Assembly: GCF_030653755.1 (NCBI RefSeq)
Contig: NZ_JAURYU010000005.1
Location: forward strand, 1-32,591
DNA from: Methylotenera sp.
GTDB lineage: Bacteria > Pseudomonadota > Gammaproteobacteria > Burkholderiales > Methylophilaceae
Reading direction: 5' to 3'
DNA length: 32,591 nt
A program made the translations under genes and the position numbers. The notes under the pieces are model-generated. The model worked only from the letters and a program-made list of their open reading frames with translations. It was not told the DNA's origin and ran no database searches. Positions within the stretch are counted from its first letter, which is position 1. Each line of letters starts with the position of its first letter. Positions 1-7,566 of this stretch are shown here, one piece after another.

Positions 1-467
1 ACATCTCAACAATGACAGAGCAAGCAGCTGAACGTGTATTAAATGCAACTGATAAAGCAATACCAATACAAGATGATTTAACTGATCGTACGGCCTTGTT
101 AGTTAAACAATGGCAAACTGTGTTAAGTAATCCTTCATTAAAAAGTGAATACAACGCAGTTACTGAGCAAACGGTCAAACATTTGCAACACTTGGATCAA
201 GGGGCAAATGATACGAAAGCTATTCTCCTTGAGATTATGATGGCTCAAGATTTTCAGGATATCACAGGGCAAGTCATTAAGAAAATTACACAGTTAATCA
301 ATGAAATGGAAAGGCAGTTATTGCAAGTCTTAGTTGACTTCTCTACTGTCAATATTGAAAATCATCCTAATTTAAATCATCAGCAGACACCAACAGCTCA
401 AGATGTGAGTGAAACTAATATTAATCAGTCTGAAGTTGATGGGCTCTTAGAGAGTCTTGGTTTCTAG
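1..467 (+). CDS. cheZ: CheZ, chemotaxis phosphatase (5' end cut by window)
   Basis: CheZ dephosphorylates CheY-P and so resets the flagellar motor. The reading frame is open to the left edge (codons from base 3 read I-S-T before the first internal Met at 12), and that Met is not the real start: the stretch TEQAAERVLN aligns with the interior of E. coli CheZ. The visible 154 residues hold the catalytic core helix (MMAQDFQDITGQVIKKI). Counting from the internal Met, D83 and Q87 correspond to E. coli D143 and Q147. A variable linker (about 110-135) follows, and the C-terminal CheY-binding tail ends in LLESLGF, nearly identical to the family tail. About 55-60 residues of the N-terminal helical hairpin are missing off the edge. 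It shows that the organism is chemotactic; cheY is expected upstream, outside the window. Confidence 0.95.
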   Translation, partial: ISTMTEQAAERVLNATDKAIPIQDDLTDRTALLVKQWQTVLSNPSLKSEYNAVTEQTVKHLQHLDQGANDTKAILLEIMMAQDFQDITGQVIKKITQLINEMERQLLQVLVDFSTVNIENHPNLNHQQTPTAQDVSETNINQSEVDGLLESLGF

Positions 468-863
468 GTGTCTCCACATATAAATCAGTAACTCACAGTT
501 ACATTTACTGCAGCTAGGGTCATATATTTGCTGATCAATATGTATTCCACAAAATCTGTGGATAACTCTGTGATTACTTGTGGCTATTATATGTAACTCA
601 CCAATTTATAAGGCTTTTTTCTAAAAGCTTAATCTTTATGCTATAAATTTATTATATACAAATCAATTACTTATGTTTTTAGTGTTGATTTATATAGGTT
701 TTTTAGACACTAAATAGTAAACATTAGAATAGTGTGAATAAGTCAACCATTTTTTATAAAAAATTAGCTGATTGTTGATGATTTTTTGCTTGAAACTTGT
801 AAATAAATGATTGCATTTTGTATATTTTAAGCGCCTCTCAAGCTTGTTTGTTACAAGTTTCGA
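468..863. other. AT-rich non-coding spacer after cheZ
   Basis: No ORF with coding character was seen here. It holds a small inverted repeat GTAACT/AGTTAC (488-493/497-502) just after cheZ, which has no U-tract, so it is at best a weak terminator. A consensus DnaA box lies inside a second inverted repeat at 546-562. The remainder (about 600-840) is very AT-rich with runs of T and A. I see nothing else identifiable. Confidence 0.6.
557..565 (-). promoter_or_regulatory. Consensus DnaA box (single)
   Basis: The minus strand reads TTATCCACA, a perfect match to the strict DnaA box. It overlaps a 6-bp inverted repeat TCCACA(N5)TGTGGA at 546-562 and lies next to AT-rich DNA. Only one perfect box is visible and no dnaA/dnaN/gidA genes are near, so this is not an origin call. 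A chance match or a local titration or regulatory site is possible. Confidence 0.3.
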
Positions 864-902
864 TTATGTTTTTATGTATCTACCAGCCACATAAAAACAT
901 AA
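864..902. repeat. 14-bp perfect inverted repeat overlapping the rne terminator
   Basis: Arms 864-877 and 889-902 (TTATGTTTTTATGT and its exact complement) enclose an 11-base loop. The right arm shares bases 898-902 with the left arm of the terminator hairpin at 898-925, so the two hairpins cannot form at once. In an rne transcript the terminator hairpin is made first; in a cheZ-side transcript the AT-rich hairpin is made first. Confidence 0.6.
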
Positions 903-925
903 AGCCCGATGAATCGGGCTTTATG
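898..925 (-). terminator. Rho-independent terminator of rne (possibly bidirectional)
   Basis: A 13-bp perfect stem (898-910 with 913-925) has the GC core GCCCGAT/ATCGGGC and a 2-base loop. It lies 33 bases after the rne stop. Read on the minus strand, the stem runs into UUUAUGUUUUUAUG, a good U-tract. On the plus strand it is followed by TTTATGTTTC, a poorer tract, so it may also end cheZ-side transcripts less efficiently. Confidence 0.85.
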
Positions 926-957
926 TTTCATACTATATGGTGATTGAAATAACTGAA

Positions 958-3687
958 TTATTTATTCTGAGTTTCCACCATGACAAGAGGCTCATTGCTA
1001 GTCTCTGCTTTTTGTTCTTTCTGCCAAGATGCTGGTTTGCGAGCAGTACGTTTTTCAACTTCAACAGGTGCTATGGCTTTGGCCACATCTGTTTTCGTTT
1101 CAACCAATTGTAAGCCTGAATCAGTCAGGTCTGCTACTTTCTTTGATTCAGCTTTCGCTTTACGAGGGCGAGCTGGGCGTTTCTTCTCAGTCTTGCTTTC
1201 AGAAGCCTCCGTAACGTTTGCATCTGCAGGTGGGCTCTCACTAGCCACAGCATCTTTATTAGTTGATGCTGATTTATTAGTAGTATTTCTTTGTGGTTTA
1301 GATTTTTTAGTTTCTTTTCCCACAGATGCAGATTCAGATGCCACAACTTCTGCACTATTCACAGTATTCGCTGATACGCTCACTTGCGCAGTAACTTCTT
1401 TTGTTTCTGTCGCTTGAGCGGCTGCTACAGGAGCTTTTTCTGTTACTAAGTTTGCAGGTGCAATGTCAGCTTTAGTTGTTACGTTATTGCTTATTGCTAC
1501 CACGGTTGGCTCAATACTCTTAGCTACTTTAGTATCTTCAGCCGTGTTTGTTGGTGCAGTAGCGTTGATCTCATCATTTGGTACAAACGTACGGGTGTTG
1601 TCGCGTGGAGCATTTTCATCACGGTCACGACGATTGCGGCGGTTATTACGGTTACGGCGGCTGCTGCTGCGTTCACCACGTTGTTCTGTAGAATCATTTG
1701 CAGAAACTTCACCTGCATTTGCCTGTGCAACGTTACGCACTGACTCTTGGTTTTTGTTGTCATTACGTTGTTGTTGTGGCTTTGGCTGACGCTGTTCTTG
1801 TGGCTTCACCTCAGATTGGCGAGCGTCTTGCGTTTTTTGATCAGCATTTTTTGGCGCTCGCTCTTGGTTTACACTTTTATCGCCACGCTCGTTACGGTTG
1901 CGCTCGTTACGGTTGCGATTACGCTCGTTACGGTTGCGGTTGTTGCGAGGATGGTCACGGCGTGCATCACTAGATTTATCAGCAGCTTTTTCAGCTTCTG
2001 ATTTTTCACCTAAACCAAAGAATTTTTTGATTTTCGCAAATAGTGATACTTTAGGCTCAACTTTCTCAACTGACATCGGTGCTGGTGCAGTTGGTGTAAT
2101 GCCTTTAACCGCAGCAACAGGTTTTACCGCTTTTGCTTCTTCAGCAGCGTTAGTAATGTAAGTTGTTTCTGAAGGCAGTTCTACCATTTGGTAGCTTGCT
2201 TTGCTTGTATCTTCGTTAACGTCATCATGTTTGATACGAATAATGTTGTAATTCGGTGTTTCAAGATGGATGTTTGGAATCAACACAACTTCTACACCCA
2301 TGCGCTCTTCAATTTTATGGATATCAGCACGTTTTTCATTGAGTAAGAATGTTGCTACTTCAACAGGCAATTGCACTTGAATAATCGCGCTGTTTTCTTT
2401 CATCGCATCTTCTTGTGTGATGCGTAAGATATGTAGCGCAGTTGATTCAATACCGCGGATATGTCCAGTGCCGTGGCAACGTGGGCAAGGGATATGGTTA
2501 GTTTCACCTAAGCTAGGGCGTAGACGTTGGCGTGATAACTCAAGTAAGCCAAAGCGTGAGATCTTGCCTGTTTGTACACGTGCACGGTCTGCATGTAATG
2601 CATCACGTAATGCGTTTTCAACTTCACGTTGATTACGCTGATTCTCCATGTCGATAAAGTCAATGACGACCAAGCCACCTAAGTCACGCAAGCGTAATTG
2701 ACGAGCTACTTCTTCAGCAGCTTCTATGTTGGTGTTGAATGCGGTATTTTCAATATCACTACCACGGGTTGCACGGCCAGAGTTAACGTCTACAGAAACT
2801 AAAGCTTCTGTATGGTCAATCACAATCGCGCCACCTGATGGCAAGCGCACTTCACGTGCAAATGCTGACTCAATTTGGTGTTCAATCTGGAAGCGAGTAA
2901 ACAATGGAATTTCGTCTTGGTACAACTTAACTCGTGCCACATTGCTTGGCATCACGTGGTTCATAAACTGTACAGCTTGTTCGTGAATGTCTGGTGTGTC
3001 GATTAAAATCTCACCAATATCTGAGCTAAAGTAATCACGGATTGCGCGAATTACTAAGCTGCCTTCTTGGTAGATTAAGTATGCACCTGCTTGCATGGCA
3101 GAAGCGCCATCAATCGCAGTCCATAACTGTGTGAGGTAGTTTAAATCCCATTGTAACTCTTCTGCGTTGCGTCCAATGCCAGCAGTACGCGCGATGATGC
3201 TCATGCCTTTTGGCACATCAAGCTGTGCTAACACGTCACGTAGTTCGTCACGATCTTCGCCTTCGATGCGACGTGACACACCGCCGCCACGTGGGTTATT
3301 TGGCATTAACACCAAATAGCGACCAGCTAGCGAAATGAAAGTAGTCAGTGCTGCACCTTTGTTGCCGCGCTCATCTTTATCTACTTGAACGATTAATTCT
3401 TGACCTTCTTTTAAAGCGTCCTGAATGCGCGCACGGCCATCAGCACCCTCTTTATAGTAGCTACGCGCTACTTCTTTAAATGGTAAAAAGCCGTGGCGGT
3501 CTTGACCGTAATCCACAAATGCTGCTTCTAACGAAGGCTCGATGCGAGTAATCACACCTTTGTAAATATTACTTTTACGTTGTTCTTTACCAGCGTGTTC
3601 GATATCTAAATCGATCAGTTTTTGTCCATCTACAATTGCAACGCGTAACTCTTCAGATTGCGTTGCATTAAATAACATGCGTTTCAT
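958..3687 (-). CDS. rne: Ribonuclease E
   Basis: RNase E is the main endonuclease of mRNA decay and of rRNA/tRNA processing, and the scaffold of the degradosome. The 909-residue product starts MKRMLFNATQ as in the family. The S1 RNA-binding domain lies near 35-125, and the DNase I-like catalytic region has D300 (in VSVDVNSGR) and D343 (in VVIDFIDM), matching E. coli D303 and D346. The zinc-link CPRCHG has C401 and C404. After about residue 545 the protein becomes a disordered, Arg/Asn/Gln-rich then Ala/Val/Lys-rich tail, typical of the degradosome scaffold and poorly conserved. Part of that tail is built of short tandem repeats (1886-1947). An AGGAG ribosome site lies 6 bases before ATG. The divergent neighbour is rluC, as in many proteobacteria. 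A long hairpin-rich leader suggests autoregulation through its own 5' UTR (inference). Confidence 0.97.
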   Translation of the reverse strand: MKRMLFNATQSEELRVAIVDGQKLIDLDIEHAGKEQRKSNIYKGVITRIEPSLEAAFVDYGQDRHGFLPFKEVARSYYKEGADGRARIQDALKEGQELIVQVDKDERGNKGAALTTFISLAGRYLVLMPNNPRGGGVSRRIEGEDRDELRDVLAQLDVPKGMSIIARTAGIGRNAEELQWDLNYLTQLWTAIDGASAMQAGAYLIYQEGSLVIRAIRDYFSSDIGEILIDTPDIHEQAVQFMNHVMPSNVARVKLYQDEIPLFTRFQIEHQIESAFAREVRLPSGGAIVIDHTEALVSVDVNSGRATRGSDIENTAFNTNIEAAEEVARQLRLRDLGGLVVIDFIDMENQRNQREVENALRDALHADRARVQTGKISRFGLLELSRQRLRPSLGETNHIPCPRCHGTGHIRGIESTALHILRITQEDAMKENSAIIQVQLPVEVATFLLNEKRADIHKIEERMGVEVVLIPNIHLETPNYNIIRIKHDDVNEDTSKASYQMVELPSETTYITNAAEEAKAVKPVAAVKGITPTAPAPMSVEKVEPKVSLFAKIKKFFGLGEKSEAEKAADKSSDARRDHPRNNRNRNERNRNRNERNRNERGDKSVNQERAPKNADQKTQDARQSEVKPQEQRQPKPQQQRNDNKNQESVRNVAQANAGEVSANDSTEQRGERSSSRRNRNNRRNRRDRDENAPRDNTRTFVPNDEINATAPTNTAEDTKVAKSIEPTVVAISNNVTTKADIAPANLVTEKAPVAAAQATETKEVTAQVSVSANTVNSAEVVASESASVGKETKKSKPQRNTTNKSASTNKDAVASESPPADANVTEASESKTEKKRPARPRKAKAESKKVADLTDSGLQLVETKTDVAKAIAPVEVEKRTARKPASWQKEQKAETSNEPLVMVETQNK
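1886..1947 (-). repeat. 15-bp tandem repeats in the rne tail (Arg/Asn-rich)
   Basis: The unit CGCTCGTTACGGTTG (plus strand) occurs exactly at 1886-1900, 1901-1915 and 1922-1936, with degenerate half-units between and after. The 15-bp length keeps the frame and encodes repeated N-R-N-E-R blocks in the RNase E tail. A second Arg/Asn-rich but less regular block is at about 1619-1670. Copy number could vary by slippage without breaking the gene. Confidence 0.85.
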
Positions 3688-3901
3688 TGTTTGCTCCTAA
3701 GCGTACCAAGGCGGGCAGACACAATGCATAAAGTGATGCAATGCTGAAAAAGCTTATTTTAAAGTGGAAGCGCTGAATTGATACTAACAAAGACACGATG
3801 TGTCAGATGAACTAAGCCCTAGTTTTATGATGACTAGAGAGCCTTTAACGATATGCAATGTAACAATGGTGCAAATTAACGAAGTCTTACTGAAAAGACA
3901 T

Positions 3902-3937
3902 GGGCGGATAACCGTACTTTAGGTACTACTTTCACCC
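3902..3937 (-). promoter_or_regulatory. Candidate rne 5'-UTR stem with internal loop (hp2-like)
   Basis: On the minus strand an outer stem GGGTG/CGCCC (3933-3937 with 3902-3906) and an inner stem GTAC/GTAC around the loop CTAAA are separated by an asymmetric internal loop. It lies 215-250 nt before the rne start. The two-stem architecture resembles in outline the feedback-sensing hairpin of the enterobacterial rne leader, but I cannot confirm sequence homology. Confidence 0.35.
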
Positions 3938-4000
3938 TACACATATAGATTCATCAATTCGGTCAGTTCGACTACGTCAGATTGAATCGTCTAGTTTTGT

Positions 4001-4031
4001 TGTTTTGGCAGATATGAATCATGCCAAAACA
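4001..4031. repeat. 10-bp perfect inverted repeat in the rne leader
   Basis: TGTTTTGGCA (4001-4010) and TGCCAAAACA (4022-4031) flank an 11-base loop. On the minus strand the stem is followed by A-rich sequence, so it is not an rne-direction terminator. It may be a further leader hairpin or a protein-binding palindrome. Confidence 0.5.
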
Positions 4032-4264
4032 TGTTTATTTATTCGTTAAAGCAAATTTATTGTTAAATTTATGCTTAAATGTGGCCAAGTATTCTGCCAG
4101 TTGCAGCTTAAATTCGTTAAAATTCTATCTTTAGTAAATTCTAATTTGTCTCAATTATTTAATGGCTTATGAGCTGATTAAACAATGTGCCAAATTTAAC
4201 TTTTCACTTTAAGTCGCGCTTTATGTTTATTTGTCTGCGGCGGCTTGAGCGCTAATTTTTACTT

Positions 4265-4292
4265 ACCGCTACTTTATAATGTGGCGAGCGGT
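4265..4292 (+). promoter_or_regulatory. Candidate rluC promoter: TATAAT inside an inverted repeat
   Basis: A perfect -10 hexamer TATAAT is at 4275-4280. It sits within ACCGCT (4265-4270) / AGCGGT (4287-4292), an inverted repeat that could be an operator or a hairpin at the start of the transcript. No good -35 hexamer is seen at 16-18 bp, so activity may be weak or activator-dependent. The implied leader before rluC is about 185 nt. Confidence 0.35.
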
Positions 4293-4471
4293 GTTAACCA
4301 AGTATTTAGTTGTCACTATTATTAACAAACACATCAAGTACAAGTAGTTGTCTTGATTAGATGTATTTATATTCAATAATTGTATTCTTATCAAGAATTT
4401 AACTGTGATTTATTTTGTTAAATTCATAAGAATTCGCAGAGTATAAGCTACATCAACCATTTAAGCAAAGC

Positions 4472-5494
4472 ATGAACAATTTAATTACACATGAGCAAGA
4501 CAATCCAGTCACTACAGTGAGCGAGTCTGCTGCTGCATTTTTAACAGTAGATGAAGCTAGTGAGGGTCAGCGCGTAGATAACTTTCTGACCAAAACATTA
4601 AAGGGAGTTCCTAAAAGCCACGTTTACCGCATTTTGCGTAGTGGAGAAGTACGTGTCAATAAAAAGCGTATCAATGCAGATTTTCGCTTAAGTTTGGGTG
4701 ATGTGGTCAGAGTGCCGCCTACCCGTTCAACCGCTGTTGAGAAAACAGAATCTGCCACGCCCGTGACCTCAAAATTTGAACAAGCCATCGTTTATGAAGA
4801 TGATGCCATGTTGGTCATTGATAAAGCGGCTGGTTTTGCCGTGCATGGAGGTAGTGGCATTAGTCGTGGCGTGATTGAGCAGCTACGCCTAGAGCGCCCA
4901 CGCGCTAAGTTTTTGGAGTTGGTGCATCGCTTAGATAGAGAAACATCAGGTGTATTGATGTTAGCTAAAAAGAGAAGCGCATTGGTGGCATTACATGAAG
5001 CGATTCGTAATAATCAAACCGATAAGCGCTATTTGATGCTAGTGCAAGGTGAATGGCTGGAGCCGAAAAAGCGTGTTGTGCTGGATTTACAGAAATATGT
5101 GCTGCCTAACGGTGAACGCCGTGTGAATGTGGTCACTGACGTTTCAAAAGACAAGTTTGGTGAGCGCCAAACTTCAGAAACCATGTTTAGATTACTTAAG
5201 AATATTAACAGCCCTACAGTGGGTAAATTCAGCTTGTTAGAAGCACAACTGGTGACTGGTAGAACACATCAATTGCGCGTACAGCTATCTCATTTGGGCT
5301 TTCCGATTGTTGGCGATGATAAGTATGGTGATTTTGCTTTAAATAAAGCGTTAGTCAAGCATGGCCTTAAGCGCATGTTTTTACACTCATCTGTCACTAA
5401 GATTCGCCATCCGTTAACCGCTGAGAAATTAGAGCTAATTGCGCCAATGCCTCCAGAGTTAAATAAATTTTTACTAAAGTTAGAGAAAGAGTAA
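4472..5494 (+). CDS. rluC: 23S rRNA pseudouridine synthase RluC
   Basis: RluC isomerises uridines 955, 2504 and 2580 of 23S rRNA (E. coli numbering) to pseudouridine. The 340-residue protein has an N-terminal S4-type RNA-binding domain (about 25-85, with KSHVYRILRSGEVRVN) and the RluA-family catalytic domain with the signature HRLDRETSG at 152-160, including catalytic D155. The C-terminal HQLRVQLSHLGFPIVGD motif is intact. The first 20 residues are poorly conserved and no strong Shine-Dalgarno precedes this ATG, so a slightly later start cannot be excluded. It heads a tight plus-strand operon with the HAD phosphatase (6-bp gap), Rieske protein and sppA, and is divergent from rne. Confidence 0.93.
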   Translation: MNNLITHEQDNPVTTVSESAAAFLTVDEASEGQRVDNFLTKTLKGVPKSHVYRILRSGEVRVNKKRINADFRLSLGDVVRVPPTRSTAVEKTESATPVTSKFEQAIVYEDDAMLVIDKAAGFAVHGGSGISRGVIEQLRLERPRAKFLELVHRLDRETSGVLMLAKKRSALVALHEAIRNNQTDKRYLMLVQGEWLEPKKRVVLDLQKYVLPNGERRVNVVTDVSKDKFGERQTSETMFRLLKNINSPTVGKFSLLEAQLVTGRTHQLRVQLSHLGFPIVGDDKYGDFALNKALVKHGLKRMFLHSSVTKIRHPLTAEKLELIAPMPPELNKFLLKLEKE

Positions 5495-5500
5495 TTTGTA

Positions 5501-6157
5501 ATGCCAAAGAAGTTTGATTTAATCGTGTGGGATTGGGATGGTACTTTAGCCGATTCTACAGGGATGATTGTGAATGCTATTTTAAAGGCAGCCGAGCAAG
5601 TAGGTTTACCCGTTATTACACGTGAAGCGGCAAGCGGCATTATTGGTCTTGGTCTGCGTGAGGCTATTCATGCCTTATATGGAGATATTCCTGTGACGCA
5701 GGCACAGGCGCTAGCTACACAATATAACGCTAATTATTACGCCGAAGAAAGCGAAATTCTCTTGTTTTCTGGCGCTGTTGACACCATTGTTGAGTTAAAT
5801 AAACGAGGTTTTAAACTGGCAGTTGCAACAGGTAAGGGGCGTAGAGGGCTTAATCTGGCGTTAGAGCATTCAGGTTTAGGTCGGCAGTTTCATGCTACAC
5901 GTACTGTGGATGAGTGTTTCTCTAAGCCGCACCCACAAATGCTTGATGAGTTAATGGATCATTTAGTTGTACTTCCTGAGCGTACTTTGATGATTGGTGA
6001 TACCAGTTATGATTTGCAGATGGCTAAAAACGCGGGTGTAAGTGCAATTGGTGTGACGTATGGCGCTCAGTCAGCAGAACATTGGCAGCATTTAAATCCG
6101 ATTGAACAATTCGATAATTTTTCTGATTTAAGTCAATGGTTGCTAACGCACGCTTAG
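5501..6157 (+). CDS. HAD-superfamily phosphatase, phosphoglycolate phosphatase-like
   Basis: A 218-residue HAD hydrolase with all four motifs: motif I DWDGTLADS (nucleophile D11, acid/base D13), motif II AVATGKG, the Lys of motif III in KPHPQM and motif IV in MIGDTSYDLQMA. The cap insertion between motif I and II is the helical type of the Gph/PGMB branch. The substrate cannot be read from the sequence; 2-phosphoglycolate, other sugar phosphates or nucleotides are possible. It begins 6 bp after rluC and is 12 bp before the Rieske gene, so it is almost certainly co-transcribed. HAD genes directly after rluC are common in beta- and gammaproteobacteria, but I know of no demonstrated functional link. 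Confidence 0.88.
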   Translation: MPKKFDLIVWDWDGTLADSTGMIVNAILKAAEQVGLPVITREAASGIIGLGLREAIHALYGDIPVTQAQALATQYNANYYAEESEILLFSGAVDTIVELNKRGFKLAVATGKGRRGLNLALEHSGLGRQFHATRTVDECFSKPHPQMLDELMDHLVVLPERTLMIGDTSYDLQMAKNAGVSAIGVTYGAQSAEHWQHLNPIEQFDNFSDLSQWLLTHA

Positions 6158-6169
6158 AAAGTCGGTATT

Positions 6170-6532
6170 ATGCATATTGAGGAAGAGTCGATTGTGATTG
6201 AAAGTTCAGCCGTGCAAGAGGGTGGTAAAGGCGTTAGATTTCCACTCACTGAACTGGGTGAGTTTGCAACAGGATTTGTCGTCAGATTCAATCAACAACC
6301 TTATGCCTATGTGAATCAATGTGCGCATGTTTCTGTTGAGTTAGACTGGACCGAAGGCGAGTTCTTTACTCCGCAGGGCGATTATTTAATATGCGCCACA
6401 CATGGTGCGCATTATCGTCCAGACAATGGTTTTTGTGTCATGGGGCCATGTAAAGGTAAAAGCTTAAAACCTATTGAAGTGATTGAACAAAATCAAAAAA
6501 TCATTATCAATATAGCGTCTATTTCTAAATAA
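6170..6532 (+). CDS. Small Rieske [2Fe-2S] protein
   Basis: A 120-residue soluble Rieske domain. The cluster ligands are C51-x-H53 and C75-x2-H78, the standard CxH...CxxH pattern. There is no membrane anchor, so it is unlike the cytochrome bc1 Rieske subunit and closer to the ferredoxin-like type of dioxygenases or nitrite reductase small subunits. No oxygenase or reductase gene is near, so the electron partner is unknown. It lies between the HAD gene and sppA (gaps of 12 and 23 bp) in one operon. The ribosome site before this ATG is weak. Confidence 0.88.
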   Translation: MHIEEESIVIESSAVQEGGKGVRFPLTELGEFATGFVVRFNQQPYAYVNQCAHVSVELDWTEGEFFTPQGDYLICATHGAHYRPDNGFCVMGPCKGKSLKPIEVIEQNQKIIINIASISK

Positions 6533-6555
6533 AATAAAACACAGGTAAATTAAAA

Positions 6556-7566
6556 ATGACTGAGCAGAATCAACAAACGGTAGATACCAATGCAGGCGTT
6601 AAGCCAATAGCTGCAGATGATGCTACTTGGCAACGTAATGTCATTGAGAAATTAGCAACAGCGGCACTAAGTGAACAAAAAACAGCACGTCGCTGGGGCA
6701 CCTTTTTCAAAGGGCTGACATTTAGTTACCTTCTCATCTTATTGCTCATGTTGTTTGGTGTGTTTGGTGCTGATAAGAAAAAGTTTGATGCACATACTGC
6801 CTTAATTGAAATTAATGGCGTGATTCAAGCGGGTGGTGAAGTCACTGCGGATGCTGTGATGGCGAGTTTGAAAGATGCTTACGAGAGTAAAGGGACAAAA
6901 GGGATTATTTTAAGAATCAACAGTCCAGGTGGTAGCCCTGTTCAAGCTGGGATTATCAACGATGAAATCAGACGTCAGAAAAAGCTGCATCCTAAGATTC
7001 CTGTATATGCAGTGGTTGAGGATATATGCGCATCGGGAGGATATTATATTGCCGCCGCAGCCGATAAGATTTACGTAGATAAAGCGAGTATTGTTGGATC
7101 AATTGGCGTTTTAATGGATGGCTACGGTTTTACTGAGGCTATGAAAAAAGTAGGGGTTGAGCGTAGGCTGATGACCGCTGGTGAAAATAAAGCCATGTTA
7201 GATCCGTTCTCGCCAGTCAATCCTCGGCATCAAGAGTTAGCACAAGCAATGCTAGATGAAATTCATGAGCAATTTAAAACAGTGGTACGCCAAGGAAGAG
7301 GCGCACGTTTGAAAGAAACGCCAGATACGTTCAGCGGTTTGTTTTGGAGTGGTGAGCAAAGTATCAAAATTGGTTTAGCAGATGCTGTAGGCAGTGCAGA
7401 TTATGTTGCACGCGAAATCATTAAACAGGAAGAAATTGTAGATTTTACCTACCAAGACGATTTGGCGAGCCGTATTGCCAAACGTATTGGTGCAAGTGTT
7501 AGCACGGTAGTCGGTGAGGTAATTTCAAGGCAGCTCGTTGACTCTGGTGAAATTAGATTACGTTAA
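6556..7566 (+). CDS. sppA: Signal peptide peptidase SppA-like (S49 protease)
   Basis: A membrane-anchored S49 serine protease that digests remnant signal peptides in the periplasm. The 336-residue product is the short, single-domain form. An N-terminal cytosolic tail is followed by one membrane helix (about 53-72). The catalytic Ser is S160 (in CASGGYY) and the general-base Lys is K212 (in GENKAM); the 52-residue spacing equals that of Bacillus SppA S147/K199. The GSIGV motif of the active-site groove is present. It is the last gene of the rluC operon. Its stop codon overlaps the ppk2 stop on the other strand by the shared bases TTAA (7563-7566), leaving no room for a terminator between them. 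Confidence 0.92.
   Translation: MTEQNQQTVDTNAGVKPIAADDATWQRNVIEKLATAALSEQKTARRWGTFFKGLTFSYLLILLLMLFGVFGADKKKFDAHTALIEINGVIQAGGEVTADAVMASLKDAYESKGTKGIILRINSPGGSPVQAGIINDEIRRQKKLHPKIPVYAVVEDICASGGYYIAAAADKIYVDKASIVGSIGVLMDGYGFTEAMKKVGVERRLMTAGENKAMLDPFSPVNPRHQELAQAMLDEIHEQFKTVVRQGRGARLKETPDTFSGLFWSGEQSIKIGLADAVGSADYVAREIIKQEEIVDFTYQDDLASRIAKRIGASVSTVVGEVISRQLVDSGEIRLR

Larger units (their letters stand above)
3688..4471. other. Divergent rne/rluC spacer: hairpin-rich rne leader and rluC promoter
   Basis: This 784-bp spacer has no convincing ORF. The half nearest rne holds a series of inverted repeats: TGCAT/ATGCA 3725-3740, GACAC/GTGTC 3792-3804, CTAGT/ACTAG 3819-3837, a two-stem element at 3902-3937 and a perfect 10-bp stem at 4001-4010/4022-4031. 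The half nearest rluC is AT-rich and contains a TATAAT at 4275-4280. The E. coli rne leader is also long (361 nt) and structured and mediates feedback by RNase E; by analogy this is probably the rne 5' UTR. Confidence 0.5.

Noticed and set aside
468-863. Chromosome origin
   Set aside because: Only one strict DnaA box is visible and no dnaA, dnaN, rpmH or gid genes are near.
1886-1947. CRISPR-like repeat
   Set aside because: The units are only 15 bp, in-frame and without unique spacers; they encode the RNase E tail.
980-2161. Several plus-strand ORFs (e.g. 980-1417, 1463-1789, 1898-2161) opposite the rne tail
   Set aside because: They are antisense to the low-complexity Ala/Arg-rich tail of RNase E, have biased composition created by that repeat, and resemble no family.
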